In this document: piece by piece, positions 1-9,255 of the stretch | Layout: each line of letters begins with the position of its first letter | Numbering within the stretch: position 1 is the first letter of the stretch | NCBI RefSeq assembly: GCF_033807575.1 | Contig: NC_084703.1 | Location: 4,340,001 to 4,404,000 of the forward strand | Source: Cydia pomonella | Lineage: Eukaryota; Arthropoda; Insecta; Lepidoptera; Tortricidae | Length of the DNA stretch: 64,000 bases | Reading direction: 5' to 3' | Notes under the pieces: model-generated | Told to the model about the DNA's origin: nothing | Database searches by the model: none | Seen by the model: only the letters and a program-made list of their open reading frames with translations | Translations under genes and position numbers: made by a program

Positions 1-38
1 CAACGCTAACTGGCGCGGACGCGTGCGACGGAAAGGTT

Positions 39-174
39 CCTCTACACGATGGCCCAGCGCAGGCCAGTCCAAGGGACGCATTTATGCGTTAGAGGGAGTA
101 AGTGATCTTGCTATCTCATTCCATCGCATAGCTGCGTCCCTTAGACTGGCCTACGCTGGGCCATCGTGTAGAGG
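39..174. repeat. Foldback MITE, copy 1
   Basis: Long imperfect inverted repeat. The left arm reads CCTCTACACGATGGCCCAGC and the right arm ends GCTGGGCCATCGTGTAGAGG; the centre pairs around GGGACGCA...TGCGTCCC. A second copy lies at 16505-16620 and an arm fragment near 17190-17259. I recognise it from memory as a common lepidopteran foldback family. It has no coding capacity. Confidence 0.8.
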
Positions 175-229
175 AGCCATTACCTACAATTTGCAATATT
201 CGTACCTCCGGAGCTACACACAATGTTTA

Positions 230-345
230 ACACTTGCGAAAAAAAAAACTAATATTTAAGCGAAATAATTTTTAAATACTCGTCCAGTGACATTTCAAAC
301 ATTCGTCAGCCATATTTTCATTCGTTGACAGGTAAGGAACAGACC
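230..345. repeat. Interspersed repeat fragment (also at 22.1 and 23.0 kb)
   Basis: The segment containing AACACTTGCGAAAAAAAAAACT-like sequence and TTAAATACTCGTCCAGTGAC recurs, diverged, at about 22080-22215 and 23035-23130. All three stretches run from an ACACAATGTTT motif through an A-rich part to a CATTC/CATCCGTC motif. It is probably the end of a non-autonomous element; no termini were resolved. Confidence 0.5.
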
Positions 346-525
346 TATTCGGCATTCAGCCACGATCGAAAATTGTGTAAAACTATTTTAAACGGCTATT
401 GAATTAATCATCGTATATATATATTTACATAAACAATAAAAATAAATTATAAAAGTGAGTGTTTTAAAAGTAAAACTCATTTATACCTAATTGGTTGGTA
501 TGAATTAGTGCCACTATTAAAAAAC

Positions 526-713
526 AGCTATAATTTTTCAAAATCCATAACTCCCGCAGGAACATATAGTCCTTCATTACACCTGCTTGACATAAGATCT
601 TTTTCATCACACTTGCTCGAAAAAGATCTTATTTCATGCAGGTGTGCTGAAGGACAAATGCCTATTTTGTTCCCCCGGGAGCTATGCATTGTGAAAAAAA
701 AAGCTATAACTCC
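526..713. repeat. Palindromic repeat (foldback element)
   Basis: The two halves are imperfect inverted copies. AAGATCTTTTTCATCACACT pairs with the downstream CGAAAAAGATCTTATTTCAT, and the outer parts pair through CATAACTCCCG...CGGGAGCTATG. One half recurs at about 22400-22515. The small reading frame across it is incidental. Confidence 0.65.
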
Positions 714-799
714 CTAGGCAGTTTTTCTTTAAATATGACACTTATTCACACAAAACAAGAAGCATAAATGAGTTTTATTTTTAATCGTATATCGTGTAT

Positions 800-906
800 C
801 GTACAACGTTTTACAGTACATATGGCTATTTAAAGTTTCGACATACACGGAAAGTGTTCATTCCCGCACGCGTGCGGGAAAGTAGCACCATGTGTACTGT
901 AAAATA
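800..906. repeat. Repeat fragment with perfect 16-bp GC palindrome
   Basis: Contains GTACAACGTTTTACAGTACA and ends GTGTACTGTAAAATA, so the outer parts are inverted. The centre holds the perfect palindrome CCCGCACGCGTGCGGG at 863-878. The same family occurs at 7800-7960 plus 16424-16503 (split by the BEL element) and, reversed, at 21354-21590. Confidence 0.6.
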
Positions 907-1007
907 TATTTCATGTCATGTTTATTGTTTGTAAATTTCATACGTACACTTGCATGAATGTTAGATTAGAATTATAGAATAGATAATTATTATAATATAT
1001 GTATCTT

Positions 1008-1412
1008 CAAATAGAATTTGTAATAGAGGTGGATTGTCAATGAAAATTTATTTTGCAGCCACACTAAATTTACTGCCATATTTCGGCACATGATTAAGAC
1101 TTTTAGAACGCAATTTGACTTTGATCCTTATTCGTTCACTGATATGTGTTGTATTTGTTAAATATCAAATAGTGGCGCCATCTCACCGGGCATAGGCTAA
1201 AAGTTGTGGCGCCAACGCATGCCGCCATACCTTTGGCTTTTGATCTATTAGATGGCGCCACTTTTTGATACAACAAATTTAACACATATCAGTGAAAGAA
1301 TAAGGATCAAAGTTAAATGGCGTTCTAAAAGTTTTAATCATGTGTAAAAAGGTAAATGTACTGTGGCTAGAAAGTTTTCTTTGACAATCCACCTCCATTT
1401 CGAATTCTCTTT
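1008..1412. mobile_element. hAT-like MITE, copy 1
   Basis: A 405-bp element with long imperfect terminal inverted repeats: CAAATAGAATTTGTAATAGA at the left and the complement of CAAAGAGAATTCGAAATGGA at the right. The 8-bp flanks TGTATCTT and GGTATCAT match at 6 of 8 bases, as in a decayed target duplication. Inner arms carry the motif AGTGGCGCCATC in inverted form. It matches the copies at 5529-5915 and 58441-58826 along its length. No reading frame; it must have been moved by another element's transposase. Confidence 0.8.
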
Positions 1413-1603
1413 GGTATCATGATCCTATTATAGTACAGTTGCATGAATGATGAAATACTATCTTTTACGGTCGAGTTTTTGTAAATTCGACTGTACTACG
1501 AAGTTATGAATCATATCTGTGTAGCCATAACTTATAAAAACGTGCCATGTTTTGGTACAGGTTGGATTTTCTTTTTGGGTCAATGAGGGCAGGTACCAGT
1601 ACC

Positions 1604-1784
1604 CCTAGTGTAAATTTATTCGATAGCGAGACGTGACGTACGCGTTTGCGTTAAGTCTCATTTTGTATCGGATTTTGAGTTTCCAAACCGTCCCGCTTGG
1701 TGCGCTGTTTTTAAATCCCATACAAAATGAGACTTAACGCAAACGCGTACATCACGTCACGCTATCAAATAAATTTTCACTAGG
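1604..1784. repeat. Foldback MITE with about 65-bp arms
   Basis: Left arm starts CCTAGTGTAAATTTATTCGA and the right arm is its near-perfect complement ending in CACTAGG. The inner stem is ACGCGTTTGCGTTAAGTCTC and its complement, with a loop of about 50 bases. No target duplication was resolved. Confidence 0.75.
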
Positions 1785-2196
1785 AGTTCTGATCGCATGC
1801 TGCTACGCGAAAACGGCCGTAGAAGACCTACCTTGGAGTTCAAATTAATGAAAATTTGAAGATTGGCGTTTACAGACTTTGAAAAAAGAAATATTCAGAG
1901 TGCGAGAAAAGGTCATTTTTGGCGAACTTTTTTTTTGATGCCAATCGTTCCCATACCTATCGAAGATCAAAAACTTGTATGGCAACAATAAAATTTCCGG
2001 CTAGAAAAACCACAAATCGAGGAAAACTTTCCTCACACAATTTGTATAAAAATTAAATTTGTATAAAAACTGTTATTATTGACATGTTTTATTATGTCAA
2101 TCGATTCCATTCCTATACAGCATCAATGGTTTCCTAGAGGTCAACTTTATGTAATGTTTAGTAGTTTTAGATTTAAATAAACCTTTTTTTTAATAC
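1785..2196. other. Intron sequence, nothing recognised
   Basis: AT-rich non-coding DNA with no splice-flanked open frame and no repeat that I can assign. Confidence 0.5.
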
Positions 2197-2330
2197 TACG
2201 TCGGTGGCAAACAAGCATACGGCCCGCCTGATGGTAAGCAGTCTGCGTAGCCTATATACGCCTGCAACTCCAGACGAGTTACATGGTCGTTGCCGACCCT
2301 AAACTCTACGACCCTGAATTCTAAGCAACA
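2197..2330. repeat. Lepidopteran-type interspersed repeat fragment
   Basis: Contains ACTACGTCGGTGGCAAACAA followed by GCCCGCCTGATGGTAAGCAG and CTGCAACTCCAGA. I recognise this block, from memory, as a very common dispersed repeat of moth and butterfly genomes. It ends just before the first Ig exon. Confidence 0.55.
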
Positions 2331-2377
2331 AACTTGACTATCATGTTGTCTATCTCTAACACGTACTGTATGTACAG

Positions 2378-2492
2378 GAGCAGAGCGGGAGCGTCCCTAG
2401 ATTCACGCTTCACCGTATCTGAGGGCGCGGGGGGCGTGCGGCTGACCGTCACCGCGGCGAGGGAGCAGGATGGCGGTATTTACACACTACAG
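2378..2492 (+). CDS. Host Ig gene exon 1: Ig strands D-F
   Basis: Bordered by an acceptor (TGTATGTACAG) and a donor (CAG|GTGAGT). It enters in phase 2 and leaves in phase 0. It encodes the D-F part of an Ig domain, with SRFTVSEGAGGVRLTVTAA and then DGGIYTLQ; the GxYTLQ signature is an F strand lacking the usual Cys, as seen in some invertebrate titin-like Ig domains. The first half of this domain must be in an exon left of the window. The next exon completes it. Confidence 0.7.
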
Positions 2493-3431
2493 GTGAGTCC
2501 CTTTCTAACTTATACGGGACGGGGATGAGCTCCACCTAAATGTACAAGCCTCAATTAGCTCTAAATCCACTGTCATTTTAAACATATTTATGTATTTGTT
2601 ATAAAGGGATAAAACATTAATTTACTAGCTAGTAAAGTTTAAAATTAATCAAATTAAATTAGACAATAAAGACCGTAAAACCATCCAACTATAGCCCAAA
2701 AGCCCCATACCTAGATTCAAGATTAACTCTAATTTCTTCGTTTTTCGGTGTAACTATTATTTCAATTTATAGCTCGAATATAAGGCAAACCACACACCAA
2801 AGCCACGCCACTCGACTTTTATGACCCTTCTTATACAACGGTTGCATAAAATACTATTAAAAATCCAGTGTTTCTTCGCATACGAATTCAAGCATCAGGT
2901 GTTCAATCAACTTTTTTTGTTAATCTGTCTCGTTAGCCAAGCGACAATGGAAGCATAGTTTGTTAGGACAAACGTTATAAATATGTTATTCTAATATGCT
3001 AAGTAGAAAACCCATTATAAAAAAGGCTTATATTATAACTGTCATAAAAATGTTGTGTAAATGTATGTTTTAGGAGACCGTTAAAATAGCAACGAGTGAA
3101 AAGAAAAATTGATTCACACTTAAGTACTTTTTTAGATTTTAGTATTAATAGGAATGTCACCTGTATTTAAAAAAAAAATATTTTACAGCACGTACGGAAT
3201 AAAGCACTAGAAAATGATTAGAAAAACGTAGACAGCAGTTTTTTTTTCTCAACTTACCAAACCAAAAAAGCAAAAAATGGATTGACCGTGACGTCACTTG
3301 TTCTGTTTACATATTATTATAAATTCCATAGTAGCTAATCGTTTTGACAGTTCGGAAAAAGAAACTGATTTGCCTAGTAAGCAAGTACCCTATTATAAAC
3401 AAACACACATTGACGTGTTACTTTTCTTCAG

Positions 3432-3599
3432 GCCAGCAACGCAGCAGGCAGGGACACAGCTCGCGTGCGTCTCGAGGTGTCCACCGAGACGAGCGGCGAC
3501 GACCCGCCCACGTTCGTGCGGCGACTCCAGGACCTCACAGTGAAAGTTGGCACCAGGACGCGCTTCCTTGTTGAGATACTCAGCTCCACTGACTGCAAA
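3432..3599 (+). CDS. Host Ig gene exon 2: end of one Ig domain, start of the next
   Basis: Exactly 56 codons, phase 0-0, acceptor TTTTCTTCAG and donor AAA|GTAAGT. It begins ASNAAGRDTARVRLEV, the FG turn and G strand completing the previous Ig domain. After a short linker it begins a new domain with PPTFVRRLQDLTVKVGTRTR and ends LSSTDCK, the B strand with its conserved Cys. The C strand follows in the exon at 17850, after a 14.2-kb intron that holds the BEL retrotransposon. Confidence 0.85.
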
Positions 3600-3632
3600 G
3601 TAAGTGAACTTTCATTTGGTTTTGGTAAGGGT

Positions 3633-3935
3633 GCTTACTGGGCACTGCGGCCTAAATAAGCATGGGGAAACTTGACATGGGGCGGTGCAGACTCTGCATG
3701 GAGGCGGAGGAGACGCCTCTGCACATCCTCGCAGAGTGCCCTTGCCGCACTCGTGACTCAATCCTGGGCAGGCACATATTACGTCCGGAGGAGTTAAGGT
3801 CTCTCGAGATCAAGGGGATCCTGCAGCTGTTTTTCACTGCCAAGAACTCCACTAGGGAGTTCTCGAAAACTTTGTTCACATGCCACGCGACTCCCGAGGG
3901 GAGTTCGTGCTATACAATTATAGATGACTAAAGGC
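3633..3935 (+). mobile_element. LINE fragment: RNase H end and Cys-rich C-terminus
   Basis: Starts with GHCGLNKH, the end of a LINE-type RNase H domain, then after a frame change CRLCMEAEETPLHILAECP, the C-x2-C...H...C motif that closes many RNase H-bearing non-LTR elements. It ends with a helical tail containing SILGRHILRPEELRSL. The frame is broken near the RNase H end and everything upstream is missing, so this is a dead 5'-truncated copy. Confidence 0.75.
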
Positions 3936-4600
3936 CATGCCATCCGACTCCTCTAGCGAGTTCTTACGAAACTTACGATTTTTCAGGGTTGTCACTATAC
4001 CTCGTTTTTTAGGATTACAAAAATGCTAATAGCTAATATACTAATAGCTAGCCTAGTAAATAAAGTTTAGAGTAGGTAGGTATCCGACATACCTACCTAA
4101 TATAATATGTATTTATGCTCACTATGCAACTAAAAATGCATGGCGTTGGCAATTTTGTCCTTTGTGACAGCCCTGGACTCCCTAGAGGAGTCGTCGGCAT
4201 ATGGCATAGAAATAAATGAACTCCCCAGCGGAGTTGTTGGCGTGCAGCGTTGTTTATTCGCCGAGTGCGCGTTTGGACTCCACGGGGGAGTCTTATATAG
4301 ATGTTTGTATTTACGCCGGCATTCAGCGATGGACTTGAGTTTTGGCCTGGCAATGAAAGTGTTAAGTTGCAGGTTTGCATCGAGAGTTGTAGTAGGTGGC
4401 GATCACAATAGATCAGGAATGGTCGCAGTGATATTTAGGCTGTAGAGCCTTACATAGCCCCTAACATAGAAGACGAACTTTCATTTAAATATGTAAAAAA
4501 GAAAAATAAAACATAAACATCATAAAAATACATATGAAATATTAAAATGTAAAACATACACTTACATAAAAAGTTGGCAATAGCATGCTGTGAGGTGTAT
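3936..4600. other. Intron sequence, nothing recognised
   Basis: AT-rich non-coding DNA. Small open frames occur on both strands, but none has splice borders, domain signatures or biased codon use. Confidence 0.45.
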
Positions 4601-4706
4601 GGCCGAGCATTTTGACTCCGCTCAGGATGGGAACCTGAGGGCAGTCGTCAAAATTGGTTTCAAGACGAGGTTCCTTGTTGAGGCCCTTAGTTTCGCAGAT
4701 TGTGAA
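4601..4706 (+). pseudogene. Relic duplicate of the Ig half-exon at 3432-3599
   Basis: Reads FDSAQDGNLRAVVKIGFKTR then FLVEALSFADCE and is followed by GTAAAT. The real exon upstream reads LTVKVGTRTRFLVEILSSTDCK|GTAAGT, so the last 20 residues and the donor position are clearly related. The first part of the exon and its acceptor are not recognisable. It looks like an old exon duplication left in the intron; use as an alternative exon cannot be excluded. Confidence 0.65.
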
Positions 4707-5451
4707 GTAAATTGAGTTTTCTGATCTCGATCTAGTTTCCGTGTGAATTATTATGGTCTTTGCTATTGTAAAAACTTGTAACAATTTAATATATAAACTA
4801 CAATTTTGTACTAGGCGTTATAATTCGTATTATCCACGATGACGCGCAAATTTGTCAAATCTAACCTTTCATAACATGATTATACGAATTAAGGCACGCG
4901 CCTTCGTGAATGACTCGATCTATAGCAAATGTATGGTAATCGTCAGGGTCGGCCGTCAACCATGCGTTCCGTAACCCTCAAGTAAGAGCGATCCAATTGT
5001 CCTATCCAATATAGAATGTCGGGTAACCCACGGGAAAGTGGAGAAAAACCAGCCGTTATAAAATGCCCTATGGCATGAATTGGTTTTATTTTTTGCGCCT
5101 AATGCTTTCTTTTGAACAACATAAAAAATGATGAGTGCTTTTTTACTTTTTGCTTCTTTGCATTCGTATCAGACATCCGATATTAGATCGGATTATGTTA
5201 ACGTTCCAAAGGGGCGTGAAGACTGAAGACTCAAGTACTGATTTGATAATAGTTATTTTTACACATCCAAATATAGAACACATCACACATTCAAGAGGCA
5301 CCTATTTAAAGAGTACCAATAAACAACACACATAAATAGTATACACACATTAATAAAGACATTCCAGTGTGTATAATATTAGCTTCTGCCTGTAGGTATT
5401 GTAGCTAAGTATTTTCAAGACTCACTTGCTTTTACTGGAAAAAAGTTATCT
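4707..5451. other. Intron sequence, nothing recognised
   Basis: Non-coding AT-rich DNA with no identifiable element. Confidence 0.45.
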
Positions 5452-6021
5452 GTAGCCTTACCACGACTGTGACACTGACATATTCGCCAGCGTGTGCGTA
5501 GTTTATTTTATATTCATCTCGCTCGTACCAAAGAGAATTTGAAATAGAGGTGGATTGTCAAAGAACTTTGTAGCCGCAGTAATGATTGAAACTTTTAGAA
5601 CGCCATTTGACTTTGGTCCTTATTCTTTCAATGATATGTGTTAAATTTGTTGAATATTAAAAAGTGGCGCCATCTTATCGGACGCAACCTAAAGGTTGTG
5701 GCGCCATCGCTCGAAACGATGTCGACATACCTTTGGCCTTTGATCTCTTAGATGGCGCTACTTTTTGATATACATATAACACATATCAGTGAAATAATAA
5801 GGATCAAAGTCAAATGGCGTTCTAAAAGTTTTAATCATGTGTCGAAAGACGGCAGTAAATCTACTGTGGTTTTAAAGTTTTCTTTGACAATCCACCTCTA
5901 TTTCAAATTCTCTTAGCTCGTACTCGTGTATTAGTGCGAGCGAGATGTATAGAAAGTAAGTTACGCAGACGTTAGCGAATATGTCAGCTTGACACTGCTA
6001 AGGCAGTCGTGGTAAGGCTAC
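5452..6021. mobile_element. Outer MITE interrupted by the hAT-like MITE
   Basis: The left end GTAGCCTTACCACGACTG and the sequence ATATTCGCCAGCGTGTGCGTA are mirrored at the right by ACGCAGACGTTAGCGAATAT and CAGTCGTGGTAAGGCTAC. With the nested 5529-5915 element and one copy of its target site removed, the outer element would be a foldback unit of about 175 bp. Confidence 0.75.
5529..5915. mobile_element. hAT-like MITE, copy 2, with perfect 8-bp target duplication
   Basis: A 387-bp foldback element starting CAAAGAGAATTTGAAATAGA and ending with its complement. It is flanked by identical GCTCGTAC at 5521-5528 and 5916-5923. An 8-bp duplication together with a CAAAG terminus fits the hAT superfamily. 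It has no reading frame and lies inside an older MITE. Confidence 0.88.
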
Positions 6022-6319
6022 TGATCTCAGCAAAAGCCAAGCCCTGTACTGTACTAACCAACACCTTGGTTTAAAAACTACGGCTTGGCCGTTTCATAGA
6101 TAAATCCACACACGTACTTTAATACCTTTCATTATGTAACAATCACATAAACTACTATTAATCGATGTAAGTGTAATTGCAAAAAAAAAATTACCACAGT
6201 CATTTTAAGCTTTTATTTAGTTTCAACTGTCCGGTCTGTCTGTCAACCATCAAATCTTGTAAGCTTTTGAACCACTTCCCGGTTTCCGATAACAGTGCAA
6301 TATTATGGTACCATCTAGC

Positions 6320-6475
6320 AGTTGCGTAGCCTGCCTTGGCGGGGCCCCGTATAAAAATTTGTTTTAGGGCCCTTAGGAAGGAGATTTCTCTCAAAAATGC
6401 ACGTTGGGGGCCCCCGTGGCCCGAGGGCCCCGTATAATTGATACGGCAGATACGGCGGTAGCTACGCCCCTGCCA
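6320..6475. repeat. GC-rich repeat with inverted ends
   Basis: Begins around GTTGCGTAGCCTGCCTTGGC and ends GGCGGTAGCTACGCCCCTGC, weakly inverted. The interior repeats GGGGCCCCGTATAA twice. It is much richer in GC than the surrounding intron. The family is not identified. Confidence 0.45.
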
Positions 6476-6804
6476 TCTGGGTAGTCTGATAACGGAGACG
6501 GAAGGTGGCCATGAGAACTGTGATATAGTGAAAATTAATAGGTTGCCAAAAATCTTATTACTTCAATGCTAACTTTACTATACTTTTATTTCCGTACACC
6601 CATAATTGTTTCTATACACACTCACACTCACAAGCGCATAACACAACATTACGTTCGATTCACACAATAAATAACTCTACGCCGTTGACACAACGGTGAC
6701 GTGCACGCATTGTGATGTTGGTTCTTCTGTTTTCACGTGACTTAACGGATGCGTGGAAATAGAATTATGTCATTCGGCTGAATCGTACATTCCTTTGTCC
6801 AAGG

Positions 6805-6918
6805 TCTGAGGGCCTACCGCGTACCATGAAATTTTGCTTCTCTGTCGCATTTGTAAATTCGTTTGTAAGTCCGGCAGAGAGGCATAACTTCGTTCATGCT
6901 TCGCGGTAGGCCCTCTGC
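6805..6918. mobile_element. Short MITE, CTGAGGGCCTACCGCG family, copy 1
   Basis: Inverted ends CTGAGGGCCTACCGCG and CGCGGTAGGCCCTCTG. A second, more diverged copy lies at 16936-17064. Non-coding. Confidence 0.7.
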
Positions 6919-7183
6919 TTTTTAGGGGTCGCTGCCTACACGAAAGGTTGCTTTTATACTCTGTGGTCGCTCTCGGCAACGGAACGTGCATGAACTGCAG
7001 GGGGCAGCACAGGAGCCCTCTGTTTATTGGCGCGAATGTAAATGTCAAGTTTTAAAACAAAACGCTTATTATTTTCGTAGTCGACGTTTTCTTGTTTGGA
7101 AAAATGAAAAATTCGCGATTGTTAGCTTATGCGAATAACTGATAGGCCGATTTCGTCCGACGAACTGGTAATCAGTGGGCCCC

Positions 7184-7393
7184 TTAACCCTTTTCCGGGC
7201 ATAGTACGATTTATCGACCACATACGCGCTAATAGAATTTCAACTTTAGCATTTCGATTTAAGGTTCAAATTAGATTACACTTTCAGGAAATGTTACTTG
7301 TCTTCAAATGAATCATCAAAGCTGGATTAATTGGAATATATTAAGATTTTTTGGGAAAACCTAGTAGATTTGTGCGGCCTGGAAAAGGGTTAA
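7184..7393. mobile_element. TTAA-flanked MITE, piggyBac-like
   Basis: Ends read TTAA-CCCTTTTCCGGGC and GGCCTGGAAAAGGG-TTAA, that is, inverted repeats flanked by TTAA on both sides. A TTAA duplication and CCCT termini are hallmarks of the piggyBac superfamily. The element is about 200 bp and non-coding. SINE A directly abuts its right end. Confidence 0.75.
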
Positions 7394-7735
7394 AGCGTGG
7401 TGGCCTAGCGGTAAGAGCGTGCGACTTTCAATCCGGAGGTCGCGGGTTCAAACTCCAGCTCGTCCCAATGAGTTTTTAGGAAGTTATGTACGAAATATCA
7501 TTTGATGTTTACCAGTCGTTTTTCGGTGAAGGAAAACACCGTGAGGAAACCGGACTTATCCCAATAAGGCCTAGTTTACCTCTGGGTTGGAAGGTCAGAT
7601 GGCAAGCGCTTTTGTAAAAACTAGTGCCTACGCAAATTCTGGGGATTAGAGTTGTCAAGCGGACCCCAGGCTCCCATGAGCCGTGGCGAAAATGCCGGGG
7701 CAACGTGAAGAAGAAGATGGAAGAAGAAGTCGACG
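7394..7735 (+). mobile_element. SINE A (tRNA-headed)
   Basis: The head resembles a tRNA gene, with an A-box-like TGGCCTAGCGGTAAGAGCG and a B-box-like GGGTTCAAACTCC. A body follows containing GTGAGGAAACCGGACTTATC and CAGGCTCCCATGAGCCGTGG, which I remember as a widespread lepidopteran SINE/LINE tail, then a GAAGAA-rich end. A reversed head of the same family is at 20418-20492. Confidence 0.75.
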
Positions 7736-7740
7736 TCTAT

Positions 7741-7777
7741 TGTCAAGTAGCGGACTGATTAGTACCGCTACTTGACA
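7741..7777. repeat. Perfect 13-bp hairpin
   Basis: TGTCAAGTAGCGG, an 11-base loop, then CCGCTACTTGACA. The arms are perfect complements. It lies between SINE A and the repeat that hosts the BEL element and may be the tip of a foldback element. Confidence 0.8.
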
Positions 7778-7799
7778 CTTGATGTCACCAGTGTCTCGA

Positions 7800-7960
7800 C
7801 TGATGAGGAGTGTATTGCTCAACAAGTGCGAGAAGTAGGAAATTCGCAATGAGTGGCGATAAATTAAAACACGACCAAAGGCAGAGTTTTAAACCGACAC
7901 AAGTTGCGAATTACCTTTTCGCATTTGTATTGTACAACGTTTTACAGTACATATGGCCCT
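7800..7960. repeat. Left part of the repeat split by the BEL insertion
   Basis: Matches the reverse complement of about 21433-21590: AAACACGACC, GTGGCGATAAATTAAAACAC and GTACAACGTTTTACAGTACA occur in the same order. It continues on the far side of the BEL element at 16424-16503, so the LTR element landed in this older repeat. Confidence 0.75.
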
Positions 7961-9153
7961 TGTTAGCGACGCGACTGAAAAACCTTAGATGACGCTAAGA
8001 TTAATTAAGTTGAAATACGATTAAGGCTGTATTCGAAATAAAGATTTTATCCGTTAGGTAGGGCAAAGATATAATTAGATTGTTATTAGACATAAGAATT
8101 ATGTAATCGTTCGTTATATCAGGTATTATTCGATATTTAGGTCACGCAAACCCTAAATCCCAAATCCTTATTCGAAGAGCGAGATGAACGAAGGAATAAG
8201 AAAATAAAGAAAACTTATTCATTGGTTCATAATTATAGCCAATCACACGCAAATAAAGACAAGGAAAGGTAAAAAACAGCGAGACAGAAAATCTCGATCG
8301 TGATTGGTCAGTCAATTTCCCGTACAGAATTCGATTATGCTCAGTTGTACTAGGAGACGTACATATTTAGGTTATTATCGCAGTAATTACTTTAATTAGA
8401 CTAATGAATGTTACGTATAATCGTAGAACGTGAATTGCTTAACACCCTAATATAGGTCATATTATCGTAATCCTAGCTATTAGATAATAGCATGCCGTAA
8501 ACCGTCGAGAAACGGGCTATTGTTCCGAGTGCGGACGAACAATAGGCTTTGTATTCGTGAAGTAAGCAAGTCGGACAGGTGTTATTGTTTTGTTTCACTG
8601 ACCTAGAAACCGAGTTAGCGTGTTATGCAATATTTAAGTCAATAATTAGATATTTGTGAGAATTATAGTTATGTAAACGATAACGAGATAACACGATTTA
8701 ACCCGAACAAAGCCGAATCAAGTAACCGACCAATCAGAGGGCTTGATTCAGAACGAATCGAAACGCGTCTTATCTCCTTATCGTAAGGGTGTTCCTTTTC
8801 TACGAAATTCGTATATAAGCGAGGAAGGAACGGAGAGAAATGGTAGTCAGTCGTCGAGTGATCCAGCAACCAGAAGCCTCAAGAAGAAACCAACCGGAAG
8901 AGAACCAGAAGCGGTTCAATCGCGTAGTAGGGATTGTAGGAGTATTTTTATACCTTTGTATCGCGTGTAATAAAAGTCAGTTTGTGCGAAACAGTAGTTT
9001 ATTTAGCTATCTCCTCGCGCATCGTATTCGCTCCTCTTCACGCGGCGACGTAGAGGGCCGTGGTCACGGTCTTGGCAGTAGGAGTGGTGGCGACAGCCCG
9101 GTGCCTTCTCCATTGAGCTATCGTCGGCTGATATAGCGCCGCGGGCTGCTATA
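7961..9153 (+). repeat. Left LTR of the BEL/Pao element
   Basis: Identical in length to the right LTR, with an offset of 7,265 bp. A TATA-like TATATAA is at 8812-8818 and an arthropod initiator-like TCAGT at 8847-8851. An AATAAA signal is at 8969-8974. These allow a U3/R/U5 reading, although the spacing between TATA and initiator is slightly long. Small open frames inside are not supported as genes. Confidence 0.93.
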
Positions 9154-9255
9154 TTTTCCTGGTCCTTCGAGCACCGGATCAACTGTCAGCCCATCAAGAC
9201 CGTCGAGATCAGCTTCTACTCTGCGTGAAGAACCCCATCGTGCGACATCGTCAAG

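Noticed and set aside
4140..4445. 101-codon open frame
   Set aside because: No splice borders, domain or repeat family recognised, in AT-rich intron with open frames on both strands.
7394..7470. tRNA gene
   Set aside because: A- and B-box-like motifs are present, but the acceptor stem does not close and a SINE body follows. The same holds for 20113-20185 and the reversed heads.
8669..9136. Open frames of 66, 75 and 98 codons inside the LTR, repeated at 15934-16401
   Set aside because: They are identical because the LTRs are identical. They overlap one another on both strands and span the promoter and poly(A) region, with no protein signature.
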